Part shown: positions 55,439 to 64,000 of the stretch, piece by piece | Layout: the number at the start of each line of letters is the position of its first letter | Numbering within the stretch: position 1 is the first letter of the stretch | Translations under genes and position numbers: made by a program | Notes under the pieces: model-generated | Databases searched by the model: none | What the model saw: the letters and a program-made list of their open reading frames with translations, nothing else | Told to the model about the DNA's origin: nothing | Source: Curtobacterium pusillum | Lineage (GTDB): Bacteria; Actinomycetota; Actinomycetes; Actinomycetales; Microbacteriaceae | DNA length: 64,000 bases | Assembly: GCF_007680845.1 (NCBI RefSeq) | Contig: NZ_VEIY01000002.1 | Coordinates: forward strand, 364,217-428,216 | Reading direction: 5' to 3'

Positions 55439-56023
55439 ATGGACGTCGTCGACCTGGTGCTCCCGGACGCCGCGGCGTGGCGCGCCTGGCTCGACGAGCA
55501 CGAGGACGACCCCGACGGCGTGTGGCTCGTCCTCGCGAAGAAGGGCACCACGGAGCCGACGACCATCACCTACGACCAGGCCCTCGACGAAGCGCTCTGC
55601 TCCGGGTGGATCGACGGACAGAAGCGCGGCCGGGACGCCGCGACCTTCCGCCAACGGTTCACCCCGCGGCGGAAGGCCTCGCTCTGGTCGCAGCGCAACA
55701 TCGGCCTCGTCGCGACCCTCACCGCGGAGGCACGGATGCGCGACCGGGGGCAGGCGGAGATCGACCGGGCGAAGGGCGACGGCCGGTGGGACCGTGCCTA
55801 CGCCGGGGCGGCGACCGCATCGGTGCCCGAGGACCTGCAGGCGGCGCTCGACGCGTCGCCGACGGCCGCTGCGCTCTTCGCGGAGCTCGACGCCACGAAC
55901 CGGTACGCCGTGCTGCACCGGATCACGACGGCGCCGAGTGCGACCGCCCGGGCGAACCGGCTCGCGAAGCTCGTGGGCGGGCTCGAGCGCGGCGAGACCC
56001 CGTACCCGCGGCCGACGCGCTGA
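55439..56023 (+). CDS. YdeI/OmdA-like protein
   Basis: A 194-residue YdeI/OmpD-associated family protein (AAWRAWLDEHEDDPDGVWLVLAKKG, EALCSGWIDGQKRG, FTPRRKASLWSQRN). The family is linked to peptide resistance in some bacteria, but its mechanism is unknown. A GTG at 55418 would add 7 residues; ATG 55439 is preferred as it matches the family start. Confidence 0.85.
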   Translation: MDVVDLVLPDAAAWRAWLDEHEDDPDGVWLVLAKKGTTEPTTITYDQALDEALCSGWIDGQKRGRDAATFRQRFTPRRKASLWSQRNIGLVATLTAEARMRDRGQAEIDRAKGDGRWDRAYAGAATASVPEDLQAALDASPTAAALFAELDATNRYAVLHRITTAPSATARANRLAKLVGGLERGETPYPRPTR

Positions 56024-56077
56024 GCGCGGGCGTTGGGCGCGGGCGCGGCGCCGGGGCCGGGCCGGGCGCGGCGCGGG

Positions 56078-56144
56078 GTCGAACCACGAATCCGACGTGG
56101 AACCAGGCGCGCGGGTCGGTTCGACGTCGGAACCGTGGTTCGAC
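56078..56144. repeat. Long inverted repeat, 27-base arms
   Basis: Arms 56078-56104 and 56118-56144 pair with three mismatches around a 13-base loop; the outermost 11 bases (GTCGAACCACG) are perfect. It follows the YdeI-like gene by 54 bases and precedes the next gene by 89 in a 210-base gap. It could be a terminator or a miniature element. Confidence 0.65.
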
Positions 56145-56233
56145 GGCCGCGGACGAGACACCGCGTGCGCCACTCCGCGGGGCGGGGGACACCCGTCCAG
56201 CAGCGGTCGACGCACGAGGCGTACACCGGGGAC

Positions 56234-57115
56234 ATGACCACTGACACCGACACCACGAACCGCCCGGCCCACGCGTCCGGCACCTTCCGCATCGGTGGGG
56301 ACCTCGAGGTCCACCGTCTCGGCTACGGCACGATGCAGCTCACCGGCCCCGGCGTCTGGGGACCGCCGAAGGACCACGACGAGGCCGTCCGGGTGCTCCG
56401 GCGCGCGGTCGAGCTCGGCGTGGACTTCTTCGACACCGCCGACTCCTACGGCCCGTACGTCGCCGAGGAGCTCCTCAAGGAAGCCCTGCACCCCTACGAT
56501 GACGAGATCGTCATCGCCACGAAGGCCGGCCTGACCCGCACCGGTCCGAACGTCTGGCCGCCGGTCGGGCGTCCCGAGTACCTCCGCCAGGAGGCCGAGA
56601 TGAGCCTCCGCCGCCTCGGACTCGAGCGGATCGACCTGTTCCAGCTGCACCGCATCGACCCGAAGGTCCCGCTCGAGGACCAGGTCGGCGAGCTGAAGCA
56701 GCTGCAGGACGAGGGCAAGATCCGGCACATCGGCCTGTCCGAGGTGTCCGTCGCCGAGGTCCAGGCCGCGCAGGAGATCGCCACGATCGTCTCCGTGCAG
56801 AACCTCTACAACCTCGCCAAGCGCGACGCCGAGGAACTGCTCGACTGGTCCACGGAGCAGGGCATCGCCTTCATCCCGTGGTTCCCGCTCGCGACCGGCG
56901 GCCTGACCGGCGACGACTCCCCGCTGACCGAGATCGCCGAACGCAAGGGTGCGACCCCCGCCCAGCTCGCGCTCGCGTGGCTGCTCGAGCGGTCGCCCGT
57001 GATGCTGCCGATCCCGGGGACCTCGAGCGTCGCCCACCTCGAGGACAACCTGCAGGGCGCCACCGTCCAGCTGAGCGCCGAGGAGTTCGCGGAGCTGTCG
57101 AAGCTCGGGAGCTGA
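56234..57115 (+). CDS. Aldo/keto reductase (AKR)
   Basis: A 293-residue NADPH-dependent reductase. Asp67 and Tyr72 (FFDTADSYG), Lys97 (IATKAG) and His139 (LFQLHRIDP) form the catalytic set; [14 protein letters not shown] near the end holds the cofactor. The [17 protein letters not shown] loop is typical of a subgroup related to YajO-like proteins. Independent of the PadR operon that follows. Confidence 0.9.
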   Translation: MTTDTDTTNRPAHASGTFRIGGDLEVHRLGYGTMQLTGPGVWGPPKDHDEAVRVLRRAVELGVDFFDTADSYGPYVAEELLKEALHPYDDEIVIATKAGLTRTGPNVWPPVGRPEYLRQEAEMSLRRLGLERIDLFQLHRIDPKVPLEDQVGELKQLQDEGKIRHIGLSEVSVAEVQAAQEIATIVSVQNLYNLAKRDAEELLDWSTEQGIAFIPWFPLATGGLTGDDSPLTEIAERKGATPAQLALAWLLERSPVMLPIPGTSSVAHLEDNLQGATVQLSAEEFAELSKLGS

Positions 57116-57123
57116 CCACTTGT

Positions 57124-57161
57124 GTGGACATACCGAGTATGTGCATACTCGGTATGTCCAC
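57124..57161. promoter_or_regulatory. Perfect 38-base palindrome, likely PadR operator
   Basis: Arms GTGGACATACCGAGTATG (57124-57141) and its exact complement (57144-57161) separated by TG. It lies 25 bases before the PadR start and is AT-richer than the surrounding sequence; PadR repressors bind such palindromes over their own promoter. Confidence 0.75.
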
Positions 57162-57186
57162 GGTGGACGGAACTTGGGGGAACGAC

Positions 57187-57761
<575 letters not shown>

Positions 57762-57765
<4 letters not shown>

Positions 57766-58502
57766 ACGCCGCGACGGGTGCCACCCCGCTCCTCGAGCTC
57801 GACGCCGTGAGCGTGCAGTACGGCACCGGCGCCAAGGCCGTCACCGCCCTCGCGGGCATCGACCTCCGGATCCGGCGCGGCGAGATGGTCGCCGTGATGG
57901 GCACGTCCGGATCTGGCAAGTCGACCCTGCTCGCGTGCGCCGGCACCCTGCTCCCGCCGACGAGCGGTGAGGTCGTCATCGACGGCGACTGGGTGTCCGA
58001 CCGGCCCGCGAAGGAACTCGCCGCCCTCCGCCGACGCCTCGTCGGGTTCGTCTTCCAGGACTTCAACCTCATCCCGTCGCTCACCGCGGTCGAGAACGTG
58101 GCGCTGCCGCTCGAACTCGACGGGTGGAAGGCGAGCCGGGCCCGCCGCGCCGCGGAACTCGCGCTCGAGAACGTCGAGCTCGGGCACCGCGCCGACGCCT
58201 TCCCGGACGACTTGTCCGGTGGCCAGCAGCAGCGGGTGGCGATCGCCCGCGGGGTCGTCGGGGAGCGCCGACTCGTGCTCGCCGACGAACCGACCGGGGC
58301 CCTCGACTCGCAGACCGGCGAGGTCGTGCTGCGGATGCTCCGTCGGCACGTCGACGCCGGCGCCGGGGCGCTGCTCGTGACGCACGACGCCCGGCACGCG
58401 GCGTGGGCCGACCGGATCGTGTTCCTCCGCGACGGCCGCGTGGTGGACGAGACGGTGTACTCCGGCGTCGAGATGGCGCTCACGGACCGGGCCGCCTCGT
58501 GA
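57762..58502 (+). CDS. ABC transporter ATP-binding protein (FtsX-associated)
   Basis: A 246-residue ATPase. Walker A GTSGSGKST (about 46-54), signature LSGGQQQRVAIARG, Walker B LVLADEPTG and H-loop VTHDARH are present. LolD/MacB-type, partnered with the large permease following (GTGA overlap). Likely export of peptides or lipids. Confidence 0.92.
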
Positions 58503-61327
58503 CCGAGCGTCGGCGACGAGCCGACGCCCAGCGCCTCCGCACCCCGTTCGCGATCCGGCCGGCACTCCGGCTCGGTCGTCGTCTGGCGTTCGCGAAGGCC
58601 GGGCGCGCAGCACTCGTCATCGCCCTCATCGGGATCCCGACCGCGGGGTTCGCCGCGATGTCGGTCGTCGTGCAGTCCACACAGTCGACGCAGGCCGAGC
58701 GGCTGCGGTACGACCTCGGACACGCGGCCGCGCAGATGCGGGTGTCCGGCCCCGACCTGCCGGGCTTGCGGCAGGACCCGGTGGAGTGGCAGTACACCGA
58801 AGCAGCCCGGAACAGCCCGGCGTCGAAGGCCGACGGCGACCTGCGCTTCGCCGACGTCCTCGACCACGTCCCCGCGGGCGCGGTGGCGATCCCGGTCGGG
58901 TCCGCGTCCGTCGTGCTGACGGGTCCGAAGGGGCCGATCGGCGTCCAGGCGGTGGAGGGGGCCGTCTGGTCGAGGGTCCTCGACGGGCACTGGCACGTGC
59001 TCGACGGCGCCGCACCGACCAGCCGCGACGGCCTCATGGTGACCCCGGCGACGCTCGAGCGCCTGGGTGCCTCCATCGGGGACACGGTGGACCTGGTCGA
59101 CCCGGTGACGAAGCGCTTCACGATCACGGGGACGATGCGCGACGCCGCGTCGGACCCGGACGCGCAGGGCGTCTTCCTGCCCTGGGGGACCACGCTCACC
59201 GACGGTGGGAGCACCGATCCCGCGAACGGGTCCGACGTCACGGTCTACCTGGCGTCCGACGCCCCCACGTGGTCGGAGATCCGGGCGCTCAACGCCCACG
59301 GCATCGTGGTGCAGTCCCGCCCGGTCGTGCTCGACCCGCCCGACCAGCGCTTCCCCGCGGCCGAGCGGGGGAACCAGCTGGGCTGGTACCTCGGCGCGAT
59401 GGCGCTCCTGGGCGTGTTCGCGATGTTCGAGGTCGCCCTGCTCGCCGGTGCCGCCTTCCTGGTCGGTACCCGGGCCGACACCCGCTCGTACGCGATCGTG
59501 ACGAGCGTCGGCGGCGACCGGCGGTTCGTCCGGACCATCGTGGCGGGGTCCGGGCTGGTGCTCGGTCTCGCCGGGGCGGTGCTCGGCGTGGCCGCCGGGA
59601 CCGGCATCGGCGTGGTGGCCTTCCGGCTCATCGACAACGGCAACGTCGGCACCTGGCCCGGCCTGCACCTGCCGTGGCTGCTGTTGCTCGCGATCGCCGG
59701 CGCCGGGATCATCGCCGGACTCGTGTCCGCGTTGGTCGCCGCCCGGGCCGCGACGCGGGTCAACGTCCTCGCAGCGCTCCGCGGGTCGCTCCGACCGGCG
59801 GCCGTGAACCCGCGCGCCGAACGCCGACGCCGGATCTGGGCACCGCTCCTCGTGGTCGTCGGCGCCCTCATGACGCTCGCGTGCGGCGTCGGTGTCCTCC
59901 TGCTCAACGACCGTGCGGTGCAGGACGACGACCTCGCCTGGATCGTCGGCGCCGGGGTCGCGATCGGCCCGTGCCTCATGCAGGTCGGCGTCGCGATGTC
60001 CTCGCCGTGGCTGCTCGCGCTCGTCGCCCGGGCGTCCACCCGGCTCGGGCTCTCGGCTCGGCTGGCCGCTCGCGACGCCCGCCGGAACCCGGTACGGACC
60101 GTGCCGGTGCTGGCCAGCGTGATGAGCGTCGTGTTCGTCGCGTCGGTGGCGATCACGTGGAGCGCCTCGGAGCACGCGGGGTTCGTCCGCGACTACGAGT
60201 ACCGCACGGCGGTCGGGGTCGCCACGGCGGACGTGTCGCTCACCAGCGAGGACGGGACGCCGGAGGGGTACGACGCAGCCCTCACCGCCCGTGCCGCGGC
60301 GATCGCGTCGAAGGTGCTCGACCACGACCGGATCCGGGTCCTCGGGGTCGTCCCGGAGCAGTCCGGCGAACGTCCGACGACGGTGACCGTCCCGCACGAC
60401 TGGTCCGACCGGGAGTGCGCCGGGAACGACTCCACCGGGTGCTCCCAGTACCTCGACTCGCAGGACAGCTCCGCGCCGCACATCTGGACCGGCACGGTGG
60501 ACGACTACGCGGTGCTGACCGGTCACCGTCCGTCCGCCGCGGTCCGGGACGCCCTGCGCTCGGGCGAGGCGGTGTCCCTCTGGCCGGAGTACGCGCACGA
60601 CGGTCGGGTCCGGCTCGACACATTCCACGACCGGACCTGGGACAGTCCCACGCTCACGAGTGCGTCCCGCCCGGACGCGACGACCTCGATCCCGGCGGTG
60701 CTCGACGTGCAGACCCCGCGGATCCAGGTCGGCGTGTTCATGACCCGCGAGACCGCCGAACGGTACGGGGTGCCCGCGGTGGACGGGATGCTCGTGACGA
60801 CGCAGCCGGAGGACCTGACGCCGCAGCAGTGGGACGAGCTGACGTCGGCGTGGCAGACGTCCGGTCGGGCTGATCGTGACCGGTGGGGCGGTCCGTCGTT
60901 CACGTACGAGGCCGGCCCGGTCGACGCGCAGGGCATCGTCAAGGCGCTCGTCCTCGCCCTCGCCGCTGCGGTGACGATCGGTGCGACCGCGGTCGCGATC
61001 GGGCTCGCCCGCTCGGACGGGCGGCGTGACGACGAGGTCCTCGACGCCGTCGGTGCCGCGCCCGTGCTCCGCCGTCGGGTCTCGGCGTGGCAGGCGGCGA
61101 TCCTCACGACCGTCGGCGCCGTGATCGGCACACTCCTCGGCCTCCTGCCGATCCGCGCGCTGACGCTCCGGTTCACGGCCGGCCCGGTGGGGACGACGCA
61201 CATGCCCTTCGTGGCGGACTGGCCGGTCCTGGCCGTGCTCGCGATCGGTCTGCCGCTGCTCGTCACGGCGGGGACGTGGCTGACCGCCGGCCGCAGTCGA
61301 CGAGTCGCCGTGCGGCGGACGCTCTGA
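58499..61327 (+). CDS. ABC transporter permease with two FtsX domains
   Basis: A 942-residue permease with about ten membrane helices: one at 34-58, four in the first FtsX domain (LGAMALLGVFAMFEVALLAGAAFL, GSGLVLGLAGAVLGVAAGTGIGVVAFR and so on), a long external region, and a second FtsX domain with VLALAAAVTIGATAVAIGLARSDGRR near the end. Such large permeases work with a PadR-regulated ATPase and often act on antimicrobial peptides or lipids. Starts at GTG 58499. A paired repeat follows 4 bases later. Confidence 0.92.
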   Translation: MTERRRRADAQRLRTPFAIRPALRLGRRLAFAKAGRAALVIALIGIPTAGFAAMSVVVQSTQSTQAERLRYDLGHAAAQMRVSGPDLPGLRQDPVEWQYTEAARNSPASKADGDLRFADVLDHVPAGAVAIPVGSASVVLTGPKGPIGVQAVEGAVWSRVLDGHWHVLDGAAPTSRDGLMVTPATLERLGASIGDTVDLVDPVTKRFTITGTMRDAASDPDAQGVFLPWGTTLTDGGSTDPANGSDVTVYLASDAPTWSEIRALNAHGIVVQSRPVVLDPPDQRFPAAERGNQLGWYLGAMALLGVFAMFEVALLAGAAFLVGTRADTRSYAIVTSVGGDRRFVRTIVAGSGLVLGLAGAVLGVAAGTGIGVVAFRLIDNGNVGTWPGLHLPWLLLLAIAGAGIIAGLVSALVAARAATRVNVLAALRGSLRPAAVNPRAERRRRIWAPLLVVVGALMTLACGVGVLLLNDRAVQDDDLAWIVGAGVAIGPCLMQVGVAMSSPWLLALVARASTRLGLSARLAARDARRNPVRTVPVLASVMSVVFVASVAITWSASEHAGFVRDYEYRTAVGVATADVSLTSEDGTPEGYDAALTARAAAIASKVLDHDRIRVLGVVPEQSGERPTTVTVPHDWSDRECAGNDSTGCSQYLDSQDSSAPHIWTGTVDDYAVLTGHRPSAAVRDALRSGEAVSLWPEYAHDGRVRLDTFHDRTWDSPTLTSASRPDATTSIPAVLDVQTPRIQVGVFMTRETAERYGVPAVDGMLVTTQPEDLTPQQWDELTSAWQTSGRADRDRWGGPSFTYEAGPVDAQGIVKALVLALAAAVTIGATAVAIGLARSDGRRDDEVLDAVGAAPVLRRRVSAWQAAILTTVGAVIGTLLGLLPIRALTLRFTAGPVGTTHMPFVADWPVLAVLAIGLPLLVTAGTWLTAGRSRRVAVRRTL

Positions 61328-61331
61328 CCCG

Positions 61332-61373
61332 GGACTGGAGGCGCGGGTCGGGCCCGCACCGCGCCTCCCGTCC
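61332..61373. terminator. Paired GGAGGCGCGG repeat after the ABC operon
   Basis: 15-base arms (61332-61346 and 61359-61373) with one mismatch, a T-variant left arm facing a G-variant right arm. Follows the permease stop by 4 bases. Confidence 0.7.
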
Positions 61374-61488
61374 GCCCCGCGGTCACCGCAGCGCAGCTGG
61401 GAACAGCAGCGAGGACGCACAGCCGGCCGTCCACTTCCCCAGGTCTGGGGACTGGTACGGACTCGCGATCCAGAGGATACCTGGTGTC

Positions 61489-62277
61489 GTGCCACGAACC
61501 CGTCGACTTGCGCTGATCGCGAGCGTCCTCACCGCAGCCTGTCTCGTCGCGGGAGGATCCGTCGTGCTCGTCTCGGCGCGCACCGCGTCAGCCGAGAGCA
61601 GCACGGTGTCCGACGCCGCACCCGGCGCTCCGGTCGAACGGACCGACGTCCGTGCGCCGGAGGGCCGAGCGGTGCTCGGCGGCGTCCCGGTGGCACGCCA
61701 GGTCCTCTCGGGCGCGCTCGGCTCCGGCGACCGGTCCGGGGCGATCACGTTCGCGTACGCGGGCGACTCGATCACGGCACGACCGGACTCGTGGCTGCAC
61801 GTCCTCGAACCCGACCGGCGCTTCCACGCCGTCGGCGGGTACGCGCACAGCGGGTACCGCGCCGACCAGGTGCTCCACGAGATCCGGCCGGTCCCCGGGG
61901 CCGACGTCCTCGTCGTCGAGCTCGGGACGAACGACGTGAACCAGGCGGTCCCGACCGCGCGGACGATCCGGGACGTGGACGCCCTCGTCCGCGAGGTCGG
62001 TGCCGAGCACACGCTCGTCGTCGCCGGTCCGCCGTCCGACCGGACGAGCAGCCGGTGGGGCGCCGACCGCCGCGCCGGCCAGCTCGTCCTGAGCCGCGCG
62101 CTCGAGCGGGACGCCACCGAGCACGGCTGGTCGTACGTGGACCCGTTCGTGGCGTTCCGGCGGGCCGACGGCGCGTGGGTGCGCGGGTCGTCGCCGGACG
62201 GCATCCACGGCACCGCGGCGACGAACGTCGTGGTCGCTCGGGCGATGGCGGCGGCGATCACGGAGGCCGCCCGCTGA
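61489..62277 (+). CDS. Secreted SGNH/GDSL hydrolase
   Basis: A 262-residue lipase/esterase-like protein. A membrane/signal helix lies at about 7-30 (LALIASVLTAACLVAGGSVVLVSA). The catalytic blocks are GDS (Ser94), GTND (Gly146, Asn148) and DGIH near 237-240. It probably deacylates surface polymers or lipids. GTG 61489 start; the ribosome site is weak (AGAGGA 12 bases upstream). Confidence 0.88.
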   Translation: MPRTRRLALIASVLTAACLVAGGSVVLVSARTASAESSTVSDAAPGAPVERTDVRAPEGRAVLGGVPVARQVLSGALGSGDRSGAITFAYAGDSITARPDSWLHVLEPDRRFHAVGGYAHSGYRADQVLHEIRPVPGADVLVVELGTNDVNQAVPTARTIRDVDALVREVGAEHTLVVAGPPSDRTSSRWGADRRAGQLVLSRALERDATEHGWSYVDPFVAFRRADGAWVRGSSPDGIHGTAATNVVVARAMAAAITEAAR

Positions 62278-62290
62278 GGGTCCGCAATCC

Positions 62291-62335
62291 GCAAAGATGT
62301 CGCTGCAAAGAGATGCTTGCAAAGGCTTCTTTGCA
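62291..62335. promoter_or_regulatory. GCAAAG array with 14-base period before the ArsR-like gene
   Basis: GCAAAG at 62291, 62305 and 62319, exactly 14 bases apart, then an inverted CTTTGC at 62329; the last two form TGCAAAG-GCTT-CTTTGCA. It ends 17 bases before the start codon. Probable operator array of the gene product. Confidence 0.65.
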
Positions 62336-62351
62336 GTCGTAGTCTTCTCGC

Positions 62352-62960
62352 ATGGCACCCGAAGCTCGCGTCCTCGACCTCCCGTCGATGAAGGCGCTCA
62401 GTCACCCGCTGCGCTCACAGCTCTTCAACGAGCTGGCGGCGCACGGGCCGGCAACGGCGACATCGCTCGCCGACAAGGTGGGCGAGTCAACCGGCTCGAC
62501 CAGTTACCACCTCCGCCAGCTCGAGCGTCACGGCTTCATCGAAGAGGTCGAGGGCCGTGGCAACGGCCGGGAACGCTGGTGGCGACGCGTCCCGGTCGCC
62601 GTCCACTCCGGCGGCACCGACGGCCCGCAGTCACCGGCCGGCATCGCCGCGGCGAGGCTGCTCGCGTCCGGCTCGAACGAGTTCTCGGAGCAGCTCATCC
62701 GCGAGTTCATCGCACGCGACCAGGAGTCGATGTCGCCGGGCTGGCGTGACGCAGCCGACCTGTCCGTGTCGATCCTGCGGCTCACCCCGGCGGACCTGCG
62801 CGAACTGATGGACGGCGTCCACGGCGTCATCGACGCATTCCGCGATCGGCATGTGCTCGACGACGCGACCGATCAGGGGACCAGTCGGGTGTTCATCCGC
62901 ACCGCAGCGGTGCCGATCTTCGACGACGAACGAGACGAGCGACAGGACGAAGGATCATGA
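62352..62960 (+). CDS. ArsR-like helix-turn-helix regulator
   Basis: A 202-residue winged-helix regulator (MKALSHPLRSQLFNELAAHGPATATSLADKVGESTGSTSYHLRQLERHGFIEE), with a longer C-terminal effector part (QLIREFIARDQESMSPGWRDAADLSVSILRLTPADLRELMDGVHGVIDAF). Metal-binding Cys pairs are absent. It ends in an acidic tail (DDERDERQDE). Its stop overlaps the next gene's ATG, which is probably co-expressed. Confidence 0.87.
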   Translation: MAPEARVLDLPSMKALSHPLRSQLFNELAAHGPATATSLADKVGESTGSTSYHLRQLERHGFIEEVEGRGNGRERWWRRVPVAVHSGGTDGPQSPAGIAAARLLASGSNEFSEQLIREFIARDQESMSPGWRDAADLSVSILRLTPADLRELMDGVHGVIDAFRDRHVLDDATDQGTSRVFIRTAAVPIFDDERDERQDEGS

Positions 62961-63196
62961 GTGCAGCACTCCACCTCACCGAGGTCGGCCCGCTGGAACG
63001 GGCCGCCCACCGGGTCGGGACCGCGTTGCTCCGGTGGAGCGAGCAGCGGGCGGCCCGGACGACGTTCACCACGACCGGCGCGCAGACCGGCGCGGCGCGC
63101 GACGCGGCCCGGCTCGCCTTCGAGCAGCGCACGGCCCAGGAGGCGCGGCAGCGTCACTGGGAGGCGCTCGCCGCCGCCACGCCCCGGCTGCGATGA
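62957..63196 (+). CDS. Small helical protein following the ArsR-like gene
   Basis: A 79-residue protein of two charged amphipathic helices (EVGPLERAAHRVGTALLRWSEQRAAR and ARDAARLAFEQRTAQEARQRHWEALA). No family recognised. Translationally coupled to the regulator (ATGA), so it may modulate its activity or work in the same response. Confidence 0.6.
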   Translation: MSAALHLTEVGPLERAAHRVGTALLRWSEQRAARTTFTTTGAQTGAARDAARLAFEQRTAQEARQRHWEALAAATPRLR

Positions 63197-63209
63197 CGAC
63201 CGGCCCGCG

Positions 63210-63875
63210 TCACTCGGGCAGGGGTTCGGCGTAGGTCCGGAACCCATCACGCTCTGTGTGGATCGCCCACAGGCGGTCCGCGATGGACGCACCGGAGTGA
63301 TCCGGCTGCCCGTCGTCGATCCCGAACGGGATGATGAGCTGGCCGACGTGCACGTGCTCGTCCCGCACCGCGTCGTGGAGCAGCTGCGCGTAGGCGCTCT
63401 CGCCCGCGAAGGCCACCGACGTCCCCGTCACCCGGGCACCCGGACGGACCGCGCTGCCGCCGTTCACGAACAGGATCGTGCCGTGGCCGATCGCCCGCAT
63501 CCCGGGGAGCACCTGCCGGACCGCGGTGACCGAGCCGTAGACCGAGAACTCGATCGGGCCGACGAGGTCCTCGGCGGTGGTCTCGAGCACCGGCCGCATG
63601 TACTCCTTCGCGGGGAGCGGGCTGTACTGCAGCACCTCGATGGGCCCGAGCTGCTCGGTGGCCCGTTCGAGCGCGGACCGCAGCGAGTCCCCGTCCCGGA
63701 CGTTCGCGGCGAACCCGGCTGCGGTGTGGCCGCGCTCCCGGAGCGAGGCGGCGAGTCCGTCCAGGCGGTCCTGGTTGCGGGAGATCAGGGCGATCGAGAA
63801 GCCCTCCCGGGCGAAGCGCTCGGCGACGGCGAGGCCGAGCCCCCCGCCGGCTCCGACGATGGCGATGGTGGTCAT
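63210..63875 (-). CDS. SDR-fold NAD(P)-binding protein lacking YxxxK
   Basis: A 221-residue Rossmann-fold protein beginning TIAIVGAGGGLGLAVAERFAREG (glycine motif 8-14). It has NVRDGDS and FVNGGSA strands but where classical SDRs have YxxxK it reads SAYAQLLHD, so the catalytic lysine is missing. It may be a sensor or an atypical reductase. ATG 63875 is preceded by AAGGGA. Divergent from a gene that runs off the right edge. Confidence 0.8.
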   Translation of the reverse strand: MTTIAIVGAGGGLGLAVAERFAREGFSIALISRNQDRLDGLAASLRERGHTAAGFAANVRDGDSLRSALERATEQLGPIEVLQYSPLPAKEYMRPVLETTAEDLVGPIEFSVYGSVTAVRQVLPGMRAIGHGTILFVNGGSAVRPGARVTGTSVAFAGESAYAQLLHDAVRDEHVHVGQLIIPFGIDDGQPDHSGASIADRLWAIHTERDGFRTYAEPLPE

Positions 63876-63965
63876 GGTGTGGTCCCTTCCACCGTCCACT
63901 GAACACGTCCCAGGGATTTCCCGACCGGCGCGAGTGTGATCGACGCACGACCCGGGAGGAACACC

Positions 63966-64000
63966 GTGCACACCACCGCCCGTCCCCGATGCACCTGGTC
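63966..64000 (+). CDS. 5' end of a gene running beyond the window
   Basis: GTG at 63966 behind GGGAGGAA (5-base spacing) opens VHTTARPRCTW and is cut by the window end. Only 11 codons are visible. Divergent to the SDR-fold gene, hence possibly its regulator; this is inference. Confidence 0.45.
   Translation, partial: MHTTARPRCTW

Overview
The window is 64 kb of very GC-rich chromosome (roughly 70 % G+C by eye). Genes are packed with short gaps and many 4-base ATGA/GTGA stop-start overlaps, and GTG starts are common. Together with a monomeric NADP isocitrate dehydrogenase, an FBP_C-domain protein, a Pol I-like short polymerase, a PknB-like kinase, DinB/DUF664 and several actinobacterial regulator types, this points to an actinobacterium of the family Microbacteriaceae, most likely Curtobacterium or a close relative. 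The genus is an inference from overall character, not from a marker gene. I see no rRNA, tRNA, CRISPR array, integrase, transposase or phage gene; it reads as ordinary chromosome.

Layout. 1-4.5 kb: GNAT and RlmA-type methyltransferase (minus), SDR, maltokinase-cap-like protein, YdhF-like aldo/keto reductase and GNAT (plus). 4.5-12.5 kb: a minus-strand run of two related small acidic proteins, a GH92 mannosidase-type enzyme, a PknB-like kinase, a PAP2 phosphatase and a Pol I-like polymerase. 12.5-23.8 kb: an amino-sugar locus. A minus-strand operon carries a Gfo/Idh/MocA protein, an ABC sugar importer, a GNAT-type acyltransferase and a small protein; then comes a DeoR repressor; a divergent plus-strand operon encodes SIS isomerase/deaminase, ROK kinase, NagA/AgaA deacetylase, PfkB sugar-phosphate kinase and class II aldolase. 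Together these give a complete non-PTS route, best explained as N-acetylgalactosamine (tagatose-6-phosphate) catabolism. 23.8-31.6 kb: L-serine dehydratase, PspC protein, shikimate dehydrogenase-like protein, SRPBCC plus carotenoid-desaturase-like FAD protein, two small unknowns, and a MacB-type ABC pair divergent from a TetR regulator. 32.2-35.9 kb: an OpuC-type osmoprotectant importer. 36-44 kb: DinB, DUF6197-like, aminoglycoside-phosphotransferase-like, a ScbR-like TetR, a GAF plus degenerate PP2C protein, ThuA and icd. 44-53 kb: a DGSGP-repeat membrane protein, CPA1 antiporter, an unknown, M23 peptidase, CNNM/CorC-type protein, MmyB-like regulator, methyltransferase and FBP_C protein. 52-64 kb: aldo/keto reductases, thioesterase, berberine-bridge-type flavoenzyme, YdeI-like protein, a PadR plus ABC/FtsX operon, an SGNH hydrolase, an ArsR-like regulator and an SDR.

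The most distinctive non-genic signal is a repeat whose half-site reads GAC(G/T)GGAGGCGCGG. It occurs five times as a paired inverted repeat 4-21 bases after gene ends, where it can act as a terminator, and about a dozen times as a single or degenerate half-site inside unrelated genes in different reading frames. Other palindromic repeat types sit at 41.66, 49.34 and 56.08 kb. Strong candidate operators lie before the PadR operon (a perfect 38-bp palindrome), the ArsR-like gene (a 14-bp-periodic GCAAAG array), the MacB/TetR pair and both halves of the amino-sugar locus.
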